This document shows, piece by piece, positions 9,758 through 18,276 of a stretch of 54,764 nt of DNA (position 1 is its first letter; each line of letters starts with the position of its first letter). The notes below the pieces were generated by a model that was given only the letters and a program-made list of their open reading frames with translations, searched no databases and had not been told where the DNA came from. The position numbers and the translations under genes are program-made. Source of the DNA: Acinetobacter rathckeae (lineage in GTDB: Bacteria; Pseudomonadota; Gammaproteobacteria; Pseudomonadales; Moraxellaceae). Location of the stretch: positions 1 through 54,764 of the forward strand of contig NZ_VTDO01000011.1 of assembly GCF_015627125.1 (NCBI RefSeq). Reading direction: 5' to 3'.

Positions 9758-11962
9758 TTACTTCTTTGCCTTGTAGTCGTATGCGTAATTATAGCCGTAG
9801 CCATAACTGCCCGTGCTTTGAATATCATTAAGCACTACACCATGAATTGGGCTATTTGAGTTCGTAAAACGGTTAATTGTGAGCTCAAGCTCTTTTTTAC
9901 TGGTTTTAGCAAAACGTACCACCAATAAATTCACATCACTAAACTGCGAAACAATAGTGGCGTCTGTCACAGCCAATACAGGTGGTGTGTCTATAATAAT
10001 ATGATCATACTCTGTTTTGAGTTGATCTAGCATTTTCTCAAACAAGCCTGTGTTGAGTAACTCAGATGGGTGTGATGGGTTCTTACCACGACCTAAAAAG
10101 TGCAGTGTTTCTAAGTCTGTAGGTTTAATCACTTCATTAATACTCGATTTTTCAAGTAAAACCTCTGCAAGACCATTTTCATTTTCATTACTAAAATACT
10201 TATGTAAGTAACCACGACGCATGTCGCCATCTATAAGTAAAATACGACTGCCACTTTGTGCCAAAATAGCAGCTAAGTTTGCAGATATAAATGATTTCCC
10301 AACCGCAGGTGATGCACCAGAAATCATAATGACTTTATTTTCAGTTTTTGCTAAAGCAAAATGAATAGCCGTACGCAAACTTCTTAAACTTTCAATGGCT
10401 ACATCATCACTGTCTTTAATCGCAAGCAAAGGAATGCTACTTTTCTTTTTCAGTAATTTATCTTTAAGCAATTGCTGTGGTGAGCGTGGTACTGTTGCAT
10501 ACACAGGCAAGTCAAACTGAGTCTCAATTTCGGCCGTGTCTTTTATGCCTGTACGTAATAGATTACGTGTGAGTGCAATCATGACACCAAAGAATAAGCC
10601 AACTATTATAGATAACGCCAAAATAATTAAGCCGCGCGGTTTAATAGCTTTAATTGGCTGAATGGCTGTATCAATAATACGTACATTACCAATTTCACCC
10701 GCTTTAGCAACACTCATCGTTTGGTAAGTATTGAGTAAACTGGTATATAACTCATTTTTCACTTCAACTTCACGGTACAGTTGTAAGTACTGACGCTGTG
10801 TTTCTGGCAACTTTTTTAAACTGCTATTTAACTCAGCAATTTTTTGATCTATTGCAGTAATTTGGGCATTTATTTGCAATACCATTGGGTGCTCAGAGGT
10901 GTATTTGGCTTGTAACTCCGCCTGTTTTTCCTTGAGCACAATTTTCTGTGTTTCTAGGTCTACACTTTGCTTTAAGTACAGTTGGGCTTCTTGGTTTACA
11001 TCTACAGTATTATTTTTTTCACGAAAGCGGTTAAACACTTTTTCAGCCGTGTCTAAATCTTCTTTTAAAACTGGCAATTGCTTGTTTAAAAAAGATAAAG
11101 TTTGTGCTTTTTGTGCAGAGCTACTTTCTATATTTTGTTGTTTATAGTTACTCAACACGCGGTTAAGTGCTTCTGTAATCAGTTGTTTGTCTGTACCTTG
11201 GTAGGTTAAACCAATAATATTGGTTTGCTTACCTCTTTCCTGTGCAGAATAGTTCCCTATAAAGTTATTGGTAGCCGTTGTAATGGCATTTTTAGTGACA
11301 ATATATTGATCAGGTAATGTATCTTTACTGTCTATTTCAACGGTCCATACATTATCTGAATCGGTTTTTTTCTGCTCTAAAGTATTCAGCTGACCTTTAA
11401 ACAGCACTTGTTCTGTTTTTTTGTCAGTAAATGTATAGGTGTTTGCAGTAAAACTGAGTAGCAACGGTTGGTCTAAAAATGCCTGCGGTACATTCAGTTT
11501 TTTAATGACGAAACTGGCTTTATCTTGATAAACACTTACACCTTGTGGTGAGTATTGTGTATTAAATTTAAGTGGACTAAAAACTTTAGTGATCAATGAG
11601 TTGTTTTTTGGTTCAACCGCAATGTCTAAATTAAGTTGCTGTATAGTACTACCCAGTACAAGACGAGACTTTAATATTTCAACTTCGCCATCTGCCAATT
11701 GCGAACCACCAAGTCCGCCTGCGCCCATAATACCAGATAGCTCTTTACCCAACAGGGCCGATGATGCACCACTTTTGTCTTCTACTTGTACCATGGCATC
11801 TACAGAATAGACTTTTGGTGTCACACGTAAGTATAAAGTTGCACATATCAATGCAATAATTATGCAAATAATAATGACTTTCCACTGTGCAATTAAAGAA
11901 AAAAATAGCTCTTTTAAATCTATGGTATCTTCTGGTTTTTGTGGTGTATATGTATAGCTCAT
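9758..11962 (-). CDS. wzc: Polysaccharide co-polymerase / BY-kinase Wzc
   Basis: 734 residues. This inner-membrane tyrosine autokinase controls polymer length and export together with Wza. A first membrane helix lies at residues 28-46 and a second near residue 445, enclosing a periplasmic Wzz-type domain with coiled coils. The cytoplasmic kinase has Walker A (GASPAVGKS, about residue 545), the Walker A' motif ILLIDGDMRRG and Walker B IIIDTPPVL. The C-terminal tail is Tyr-rich (SYGYGYNYAYDYKAKK), the autophosphorylation cluster. It follows wzb by 10 bases. Confidence 0.96.
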   Translation of the reverse strand: MSYTYTPQKPEDTIDLKELFFSLIAQWKVIIICIIIALICATLYLRVTPKVYSVDAMVQVEDKSGASSALLGKELSGIMGAGGLGGSQLADGEVEILKSRLVLGSTIQQLNLDIAVEPKNNSLITKVFSPLKFNTQYSPQGVSVYQDKASFVIKKLNVPQAFLDQPLLLSFTANTYTFTDKKTEQVLFKGQLNTLEQKKTDSDNVWTVEIDSKDTLPDQYIVTKNAITTATNNFIGNYSAQERGKQTNIIGLTYQGTDKQLITEALNRVLSNYKQQNIESSSAQKAQTLSFLNKQLPVLKEDLDTAEKVFNRFREKNNTVDVNQEAQLYLKQSVDLETQKIVLKEKQAELQAKYTSEHPMVLQINAQITAIDQKIAELNSSLKKLPETQRQYLQLYREVEVKNELYTSLLNTYQTMSVAKAGEIGNVRIIDTAIQPIKAIKPRGLIILALSIIVGLFFGVMIALTRNLLRTGIKDTAEIETQFDLPVYATVPRSPQQLLKDKLLKKKSSIPLLAIKDSDDVAIESLRSLRTAIHFALAKTENKVIMISGASPAVGKSFISANLAAILAQSGSRILLIDGDMRRGYLHKYFSNENENGLAEVLLEKSSINEVIKPTDLETLHFLGRGKNPSHPSELLNTGLFEKMLDQLKTEYDHIIIDTPPVLAVTDATIVSQFSDVNLLVVRFAKTSKKELELTINRFTNSNSPIHGVVLNDIQSTGSYGYGYNYAYDYKAKK

Positions 11963-11972
11963 AGCATCCGCA

Positions 11973-12407
11973 TCAATGTGTTAAATTCTTATTCCAATCC
12001 GCAACGCATGCCGTAATTAGGTCACAGGCCTCATCAAAAACATGTTGCTCTTTTTTAAACGGGTCAGCAATATTTTTATCTTGCCAGTGCCCTAAACGAA
12101 AAGTTTTCCCTTTCGCCATCGGCCACGTTTGTTCCACATGCTTTTGCTGGCGCTGACTCATGACCAGAATCAGGTCTGCTTCCGCAACAAGTGCTGTATT
12201 TAATTGTCTTGCACGGTGTGGTGACAAATCTAACTGCAAACGTTTAGCCGTGTATTGTGCTTTTTCATCTGCGGGATAATCAACCAATGCAGAAATGCCT
12301 GCAGATGACACGTTTAAGTGAGGGCATTGTTTTTTTAGCAAATACTCACCAATAGGGCTACGGCAAATATTACCAATGCAAACCACCAATACATTTTTGA
12401 TTTGCAT
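11973..12407 (-). CDS. wzb: Low-molecular-weight protein tyrosine phosphatase Wzb
   Basis: 144 residues. It dephosphorylates the Tyr tail of Wzc, which allows cycles of capsule polymer export. The active-site loop CIGNICRS is at residues 10-17 (nucleophile Cys10, Arg16), and the general-acid Asp is in ADPF near residue 115. The wza stop lies in the AGGAAAATAATATG segment that also holds the wzb ribosome site, so the two genes are translationally coupled. Confidence 0.96.
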   Translation of the reverse strand: MQIKNVLVVCIGNICRSPIGEYLLKKQCPHLNVSSAGISALVDYPADEKAQYTAKRLQLDLSPHRARQLNTALVAEADLILVMSQRQQKHVEQTWPMAKGKTFRLGHWQDKNIADPFKKEQHVFDEACDLITACVADWNKNLTH

Positions 12408-12408
12408 A

Positions 12409-13515
12409 TTATTTTCCTAACTGGTCAATCGTATACAGTGTACTAGAGAATGGAATGATTTGATTCACGATACGCTGCCAACGGGTCAAGCCTGTAGCAT
12501 CAACATAAACCACATCGTTACGTTGCATCACAAATTGATTTGCAATGGCAAGGTCACCAATATTAGATAAGTTCATTTGGTAAATCGTGGTTTTTTTATC
12601 TTTTATATCACTACGGACGACATAAATTTTACTGGCACTGGCTGCAGTGGCATCTATACCTAAACCTTCACCCAACACATCAGACAAGCTCATGCCTTGG
12701 TCACGCATGGCCAATGCTTGATTTTTCCCAGCTTCACCCATCAGGTAAATTTTGTTGTCTGCTTTAGCATTGACATAAATGGTATCGTCAGGCTGTAACA
12801 GGAGTTTATTCAGTGAATAACCTGCTTTTTCTAATGCAACCGTATTTAGGTTATAGCTTTGGCCCTGACGTACCAACACTACAGAAGTACTGTCACCTGT
12901 CGTACTTACTCCACCTGCAAGGCCAAGGGCAGCATACACGCTGATCGGTTGGTCATTTAAATAAAACTGACCGCCTTTTTGTACATTGCCTTGTACAGAG
13001 TAACGTTTACCCTGATAAGTAATGACGCGTACAACAACATCGGGGCTTTTCAAATAACGTGCAAAAAGCTGACGTACTTCTTTATTCACTTGCGTGAGGG
13101 TTTTGCCTTGTGCCAAATAGCGACCAACCAATGGCAGTTGAATATATCCCTCTTGGTCTATTGGGTAACCATAAGCTTGTACTGTTTGCTCATTAGAGGT
13201 GGCAACAGGTGGCGAAATTTCTGGATAGTTCCAAAGCTGTATAGATAACACATCGCCAGAGGTTAATTTATAAATCTGTTGTTGTGTATTAAATAACACA
13301 CTGTAATTAGAAAGATTTTCACCTTTTATCGATGGTATGGCACTAATTGTTGTTTGATTTAAGGGCACAACGTTCACTGTTGTACCTAAGTCTGTTTTAT
13401 ACTCGCCTTGTGTAGGCAGGTTATATGTTTGTAAACCTGACACCATTGCACAGCTCGTGACATTTATGCTTAAAAAACCAACTAGAAGTATTTTAGAGTA
13501 ATTCACTTTTATCAC
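12409..13515 (-). CDS. wza: Outer membrane polysaccharide export lipoprotein Wza
   Basis: 368 residues, the usual Wza size. The N terminus has a short hydrophobic signal ending in a lipobox, SINVTSCAM, with the lipidated Cys at residue 22. The export domain (YKLTSGDVLSIQLWNYPEIS near residue 90, then GYIQLPLVGRYLAQGKT) and two SLBB-type segments (YSVQGNVQKGGQFYL; IYLMGEAGKNQ) follow. Eight copies would form the outer membrane channel for capsule. It is the first gene of the operon, with a promoter candidate about 90 bases upstream. Confidence 0.96.
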   Translation of the reverse strand: MIKVNYSKILLVGFLSINVTSCAMVSGLQTYNLPTQGEYKTDLGTTVNVVPLNQTTISAIPSIKGENLSNYSVLFNTQQQIYKLTSGDVLSIQLWNYPEISPPVATSNEQTVQAYGYPIDQEGYIQLPLVGRYLAQGKTLTQVNKEVRQLFARYLKSPDVVVRVITYQGKRYSVQGNVQKGGQFYLNDQPISVYAALGLAGGVSTTGDSTSVVLVRQGQSYNLNTVALEKAGYSLNKLLLQPDDTIYVNAKADNKIYLMGEAGKNQALAMRDQGMSLSDVLGEGLGIDATAASASKIYVVRSDIKDKKTTIYQMNLSNIGDLAIANQFVMQRNDVVYVDATGLTRWQRIVNQIIPFSSTLYTIDQLGK

Positions 13516-13604
13516 TTGAGTCTAGACACTGTCATATATGTTATTTGACTTATAATAATCTAATTTTCCCATATTCCAAACACTCAGATGTAATTTATTT
13601 ATTT

Positions 13605-13632
13605 ATTATAAAAATCTAAAGCTTAAATACAA
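13605..13632 (-). promoter_or_regulatory. Candidate sigma-70 promoter for the wza operon
   Basis: On the minus strand there is TTGTAT, a 16-base spacer and a perfect TATAAT, placed about 90 bases upstream of the wza start. No JUMPstart/ops element was seen in the 13516-13714 gap. Assignment rests on consensus match only. Confidence 0.45.
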
Positions 13633-13714
13633 ACACAAGCTCAAAATACAAGAAAATAAAACAACATATGATCTAATATAACTGAGTGATATTGCTGTAG
13701 ATTTTACTTCCACC

Positions 13715-14503
13715 TTAATATTTCGAAAAAATCAACTTTAGTTTTTGATGTAACATATATACCACACTCATAGCTGTTAAACCGAGCCAAGCCCCTTTAA
13801 AAAAATCCACTAAACCATCACCAACGGTATGATAAGGGTCTGCCTGTAAACGCTGCCAACTTAATACACCTGCACCATGCCATACTTGTGCAAATGCACA
13901 GATACAAACCACAATACATAAAATCATTACTGCGGACTTCTTTACAAACAGTACGCTTACCCGATATTGCTTTACATACCGATAAATCATATAAGCAATG
14001 ATTGGCAAAGGAATGGCTGAACTGAGCAACTGTAGAAGCATATGAATAGAAATCAGATGACCAAAAACTGAAATATTTTTTGAAAGTTGCTCATAAAATA
14101 CTAACGTGCGTGCGTCTGCATGTGTAAAACCATCCCAAAGTAAGTGAGTTACAGTACCAATCATAATTGCAACAATGGTCATAACAATAAAAAAGATTTT
14201 TTTACGCCACGTGGGCATATCAATGGGATCATTTAATGCAAAAATTTGATATAGCATTGGGCGGTAAAATATGTACCATAGTGCAGAAAAAAATAGCCCT
14301 ATAAACAAATTTGGCTCGATAATTGCTGACCATTGGTGGCTTGCATTATGATCATTTTCCACAAAAAAACGAATCAGGTCAGGTGCCATACATCCCACAG
14401 CCAATGCCGCAATAGGCAGTTTACCTTGGCTAAGTCGCGCCAATGGCTGTGCAAGTACGGCGTGAGAAATTGTAAATGGCAATGTGGTTTCCTTATATCG
14501 CAT
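13715..14503 (-). CDS. DUF4184 family membrane protein
   Basis: 262 residues. The N terminus PFTISHAVLAQPLARL with the following GCMAPDLIRFF is the DUF4184 signature, and a THLLWDGFTHAD motif sits near residue 122. About six membrane helices are visible, with His and Asp residues conserved near them, reminiscent of membrane-bound metal-dependent hydrolases such as YdjM/PlsC-independent families, but no function is proven. It is transcribed toward the intergenic region upstream of wza and is probably monocistronic. Confidence 0.75.
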   Translation of the reverse strand: MRYKETTLPFTISHAVLAQPLARLSQGKLPIAALAVGCMAPDLIRFFVENDHNASHQWSAIIEPNLFIGLFFSALWYIFYRPMLYQIFALNDPIDMPTWRKKIFFIVMTIVAIMIGTVTHLLWDGFTHADARTLVFYEQLSKNISVFGHLISIHMLLQLLSSAIPLPIIAYMIYRYVKQYRVSVLFVKKSAVMILCIVVCICAFAQVWHGAGVLSWQRLQADPYHTVGDGLVDFFKGAWLGLTAMSVVYMLHQKLKLIFSKY

Positions 14504-14621
14504 GTAATTGCTTTAAGCCAAAATTTTACCGAATCAGCTTTATTTTTAAGCTATTTTAAGTTTTGTACTCTAAGATCAATTCCTGTTGGCAAAATGTAAC
14601 AAACGTACTTAGAGAGTAACT

Positions 14622-15215
14622 ATGATTTACAGTGACTACAGCATACAAGAATTAGACTATACCAACCCAAGTGTTGCACATTATGCCAATGCACCCCATA
14701 CAATCAATAAAAATAGCTTTTCTATAGATGATTACATACAAAAACAACTGAGCAAAAAGCGAGTTAAAAATAGTTTATCTGACACATATACTGCTATTTA
14801 TAAACATTTGAATGATGCCATTATTAAACAAACAGATCAAATGAACCAGTTTTTCGATTTAAGTAAATTTACAGGGCGACTAAAACAAATTTCTGCACGA
14901 GTAAGCTCTGCACGTTGTGCCCGTAGCATACGTACTGCCCTTGAAAATGCAGGGGCACACATTGATCAACACCCCGTTGCCGCCTCTGACTGGGGCCGAA
15001 CCTTAGAGAAAATTGGCTATAAAAAAATTGACCCTGCCTTTGACCAGCCTATTGAAGGCGATATTTATATTATTCAACGCACCAAACGACATACCTATGG
15101 GCATATTGCAGGCTATACAGGGACACAGTGGGTTTCAGACTATAAACAACCTTCATATGATGTATATCATGACCCTGAGGCCACTTATGTATACTATCGT
15201 TTAAGCTCATCTTAA
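14622..15215 (+). CDS. Papain-like (NlpC/P60-CHAP type) peptidoglycan amidase, possible interbacterial effector
   Basis: 197 residues, no signal peptide. The C-terminal half has the layout of small Cys-His peptidoglycan amidases: catalytic Cys99 in SSARCARSIRTAL, then SDWGRTLEKIGYKKI, GDIYIIQ at 146-152, catalytic His161 in TYGHIAGYTG and WVSDYKQ. The WVSDYKQ ending is seen in CHAP-like amidases associated with type VI secretion or contact killing. The first 85 residues look like a helical leader rich in Lys/Asn/Gln. It stands alone on the plus strand, has no VgrG, PAAR or obvious immunity gene beside it, and overlaps no other gene. An autolysin or phage-derived enzyme is the alternative. Confidence 0.65.
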   Translation: MIYSDYSIQELDYTNPSVAHYANAPHTINKNSFSIDDYIQKQLSKKRVKNSLSDTYTAIYKHLNDAIIKQTDQMNQFFDLSKFTGRLKQISARVSSARCARSIRTALENAGAHIDQHPVAASDWGRTLEKIGYKKIDPAFDQPIEGDIYIIQRTKRHTYGHIAGYTGTQWVSDYKQPSYDVYHDPEATYVYYRLSSS

Positions 15216-15232
15216 ATAGTAAGTATATTTAA

Positions 15233-16249
15233 TCAAACACCAACAATATAACGAGAATTCTTTTTAAAAACCAATTTAGTAAACTTCAACAATAGTAAAG
15301 ACATTACAGTAATAAATAATGATATGAATAAATAACTCATCAGATTTGGCTCAACTTGAACCCATTTATTAAAAAAAAGCACTCCATATAAAACAGGCAT
15401 ATGCATAAAAAATATACCAAAACTATTTCTAGCAAATATAGACAGTACACTATATTCTTTATTTAAATACCTAGAAAATAAACCAAATATAAATATGGTT
15501 AAGCACATTTTTTGCAAATACATATAGTCTATACCATTAAAATCCATCATATTTGAATGATAATTGCCAATATGATTCTTAAATGTTGTTTGAGTCACAA
15601 CAAGAAAAGTAAACAATATGAAGCTAATGGTAATAGCTAAGTTAGAGGAGAATATATCTTGTTTTTTTAATACAAAAGACCCCATTAAGTAAACAGGAAT
15701 ATAATAAATAAGCGATTGGAATGCATTAAAGCTATCTATTGGTCTTTGCACAAAAATAGAAATAACACTAAGTACAACAATTAAAACTGACATTAAGTTG
15801 GTATAACTATCAACCTTCCTTAAGATTGGATACGCTAAAAATAGTAGTATCGCAAATGGGATATACCAATAGGCAAAAAATGACATACCTGTAAGAATAT
15901 ATAAAATCGGTTGAAGCCAATGATCATATCCAGCAAAAAAACCCTTATCTCTTAAGACCCACATCAAGATCATGGGTAAGCTCATACATAAATATGGTGG
16001 AATAAGCTGTATGATTTTTTTTGAAAAAAAATCTCTAAATGTATATCTTGGATAAAATACTTTGGGTGTTAAGTAACCTGTAATAAATACAAAAAAGAAT
16101 GTTGCACCCGCAAAAATATTACTAATAAACGAATCAAGCATATTTATATTGTTTAATTTATTATCGTACAAGAAACCAGTACAGTGAGATAATACGATAA
16201 GCAATATTACCAATGCCCTAAAGTTGTCGATACAAAAAGATCTTGTCAT
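15233..16249 (-). CDS. Acyltransferase 3 family membrane protein
   Basis: 338 residues with about ten membrane helices. The start FCIDNFRALVILLIVLSHC contains the acyltransferase-3 (OafA/WecH-like) signature of an Arg in helix 1 and a His at its end. Members O-acetylate or O-acylate surface sugars using cytoplasmic acyl-CoA. It could modify the rhamnose-containing capsule made by the neighbouring locus, but it stands 1.7 kb from wza and this link is inference. The gene is AT-rich like the distal capsule genes, which suggests transfer. Confidence 0.85.
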   Translation of the reverse strand: MTRSFCIDNFRALVILLIVLSHCTGFLYDNKLNNINMLDSFISNIFAGATFFFVFITGYLTPKVFYPRYTFRDFFSKKIIQLIPPYLCMSLPMILMWVLRDKGFFAGYDHWLQPILYILTGMSFFAYWYIPFAILLFLAYPILRKVDSYTNLMSVLIVVLSVISIFVQRPIDSFNAFQSLIYYIPVYLMGSFVLKKQDIFSSNLAITISFILFTFLVVTQTTFKNHIGNYHSNMMDFNGIDYMYLQKMCLTIFIFGLFSRYLNKEYSVLSIFARNSFGIFFMHMPVLYGVLFFNKWVQVEPNLMSYLFISLFITVMSLLLLKFTKLVFKKNSRYIVGV

Positions 16250-16281
16250 ATATTATTAAATTTCAAACTTCGCTCCCGCAT

Positions 16282-16310
16282 ATAGTAGTTGTAACAAAAA
16301 TGTAATACAA
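16282..16310 (-). promoter_or_regulatory. Candidate promoter of the acyltransferase gene
   Basis: On the minus strand TTGTAT and TACTAT are separated by 17 bases and end about 33 bases upstream of the acyltransferase start. The match to sigma-70 consensus is fair and the position is right. Confidence 0.38.
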
Positions 16311-16572
16311 ATTTTTTATTATTTTAAATCAGTAACTTAAAATACAATAATTATCATTAATATTATTATTTAGCAAAAATATAAGTATTCTTAACCAATC
16401 ATCAGTTATTCATCTGAGGGTAAGATATAAATAATATTAGATATTATGATTTATTGAGAGAATTATCATCTAAAGTAATGACGTGGTTTAACCATATAAT
16501 ATGATAAATACCCATACTATAAAAACCGTTAGGTATCTCTTTCGCCCAGCTAGATATGCTGTCTTAATTCAT
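16311..16572. other. Gene-free AT-rich spacer
   Basis: Between the acyltransferase promoter and the flavin reductase 3' end the DNA is strongly AT-rich with runs such as TTATCATTAATATTATTATT. I see no coding frame, hairpin with T-run or repeat that I would defend. Confidence 0.4.
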
Positions 16573-17055
16573 CTATTTTTTACCCACCTGATGATACGCA
16601 CGGTTAAAATAAACCAACCCCTGATCATTTTTATTTTGCTGAATAGCAACCACCGCACACATAAATACAGCATGTGTACCCACCTCTTGAATTTGATCAA
16701 TTTTGCAATCAAAGCTAACCAGTGCATCTTTTAAAATGGGTGCACCTGTAACCAGTGTTTCCCACTCACCATGCTCAAAGCGCTCTTCTGAACTCAATTT
16801 AGAGGCAAAGACTTGCGATATATTTTCTTGATGTGCTGCTAATACATTTACAGTCAAAATATTGTTTTCAACAAAGTGTACATATGATCTAGATGCCTTA
16901 TTCATACAAACCAATAACGTTCCAGGTGTATCTGTGACGCTACACACGGCAGATGCAGTAAAACCATGCTGTCCAGATACACCATTTGTGGTAATCACAT
17001 TAACTGCACTTGTTAATAAAGACATTGCATTTCTAAAGTCTATTGCTTCGACCAT
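16573..17055 (-). CDS. Flavin reductase (HpaC-like) family protein
   Basis: About 160 residues. The start is the ATG giving MVEAIDFRNAMSLLTSAVNVITT because AAGGAA lies 7 bases upstream; the longer frame adds eight residues. The FMN-binding split-barrel pattern is visible: VITTNGVSGQHGFTASAVCSVTDTPGTLLVCMNKAS, then FTVNVL-like ILTVNVLAAHQ and ERFEHGEW. Such enzymes reduce FMN or FAD with NAD(P)H and hand it to a partner monooxygenase. It lies just downstream of mesX-mesD, whose activity needs oxygen, so it may supply reduced flavin to that system; a hairpin separates it from mesD. Confidence 0.85.
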   Translation of the reverse strand: MVEAIDFRNAMSLLTSAVNVITTNGVSGQHGFTASAVCSVTDTPGTLLVCMNKASRSYVHFVENNILTVNVLAAHQENISQVFASKLSSEERFEHGEWETLVTGAPILKDALVSFDCKIDQIQEVGTHAVFMCAVVAIQQNKNDQGLVYFNRAYHQVGKK

Positions 17056-17160
17056 GACGTTATTCCTTGTTTGCACCACATGTGTAGTGTATATAAATCA
17101 CACCACGCAACCGTGTTACGTAGCCTGATGACATAAAATAGATTAAAAACGATATAGTAA

Positions 17161-17199
17161 AAAGTGACTACCTTCGCCATCAGCCAAAGCAGTCACTTT
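17161..17199 (-). terminator. Hairpin between mesD and the flavin reductase gene
   Basis: A perfect 9-base inverted repeat (AAAGTGACT at 17161-17169 and AGTCACTTT at 17191-17199) with a 21-base loop lies 15 bases after the mesD stop. On the minus strand it ends in ACTTTTTA. It looks like a weak intrinsic terminator or attenuator. Confidence 0.45.
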
Positions 17200-17213
17200 G
17201 AGAAATTGCTATA

Positions 17214-18242
17214 CTATTTTAATAGCTCATTGCGCACAATGGCAGCACCTGCAGCCAAAGCATTTAACTTGCCTCTTGCTACTGCACGGGGCAGTGGTGC
17301 CATACCACAGTTTGTGCATGGGTAAAGTTTATCTGCATCTACAAATTGCAATGCTTTGCGTAGCGTATCTGCAACTTCTTCTGGTGTTTCAATCTGATGG
17401 TTTGCCACATCAATTGCACCCACCATCACTTTTTTACCACGAATCAGCTCAAGTAAATCCATTGGCACATGAGAGTTATGACACTCTAATGAAATGATGT
17501 CGATGTTAGATTTTTGCAATTTAGGAAATGCTTCTTCGTACTGACGCCACTCTGAACCTAAAGTCTTTTTCCAATCTGTATTGGCTTGAATACCGTAACC
17601 ATAGCAAATATGCACGGCAGTTTCACATTTCAGACCTTCAATGGCTCTTTCAAGGGTAGCAATTCCCCATTCGTTGACTTCATCAAAAAAGACATTAAAT
17701 GCAGGCTCATCAAACTGAATAATATCAACCCCTGCGGCCTCTAGCTCTAACGCTTCTTGGTTAAGAATTTTGGCAAATTCCCAAGCCAATTTTTCACGGC
17801 TTTTATAGTGGCTATCGTACAGCGTATCAATCATAGTCATTGGGCCAGGAAGTGCCCATTTGATTGGCTGGTCTGTCTGCTGACGTAAAAACTTCGCATC
17901 TTCAACAAAAACAGGCTTTTTACGTGACACAGGGCCAACAACTGTAGGAACACTTGCATCGTAACGATCACGGATTTTAACCGTTTCACGCTTTTCAAAA
18001 TCAACACCTTCAAGGTGTTCAATAAAAGTAGTCACAAAGTGTTGGCGTGATTGTTCACCATCACTCACAATATCTATGCCTGCAACCGCTTGTTCTTGTA
18101 ATGACACACGTAATGCATCTTGTTTGCCTTCAACAAGTTGATCGCCTTCTAATTTCCATGGTGACCAAAGCTTCTCAGGTTGAGCAAGCCAAGATGGTTT
18201 TGGCAAACTGCCAGCAGTTGAAGTCGGTAATAATTTTTTCAT
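17214..18242 (-). CDS. mesD: Core (folate-independent) methionine synthase MesD
   Basis: 342 residues, equivalent to only the C-terminal catalytic half of MetE; the N-terminal folate-binding half is missing. Zinc ligands of the MetE barrel are visible: His211 and Cys213 in AVHICYGYG, Glu253 in SLECHNSH, and Cys309 or Cys312 in CTNCGM. The homocysteine-binding STAGSLP start and DEPAF motif at 179-183 are present. Core synthases of the MesD family, found in aerobic bacteria such as Acinetobacter, make methionine without methyl-folate or cobalamin but need the DUF1852 partner and oxygen. That partner gene lies 34 bases upstream in the same operon. Assignment to MesD rests on size and this pairing. 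Confidence 0.88.
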   Translation of the reverse strand: MKKLLPTSTAGSLPKPSWLAQPEKLWSPWKLEGDQLVEGKQDALRVSLQEQAVAGIDIVSDGEQSRQHFVTTFIEHLEGVDFEKRETVKIRDRYDASVPTVVGPVSRKKPVFVEDAKFLRQQTDQPIKWALPGPMTMIDTLYDSHYKSREKLAWEFAKILNQEALELEAAGVDIIQFDEPAFNVFFDEVNEWGIATLERAIEGLKCETAVHICYGYGIQANTDWKKTLGSEWRQYEEAFPKLQKSNIDIISLECHNSHVPMDLLELIRGKKVMVGAIDVANHQIETPEEVADTLRKALQFVDADKLYPCTNCGMAPLPRAVARGKLNALAAGAAIVRNELLK

Positions 18243-18276
18243 AATAAAGTCATCTTGCCTATTTTTAATTGGTCAG

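Noticed and set aside
13516..13714. JUMPstart/ops element for RfaH before the capsule operon
   Set aside because: No GGCGGTAG-type sequence is present on the minus strand in this gap.
14622..16249. The acyltransferase gene as the immunity gene of the amidase
   Set aside because: It is a ten-helix sugar acyltransferase on the opposite strand, unlike small periplasmic immunity proteins.
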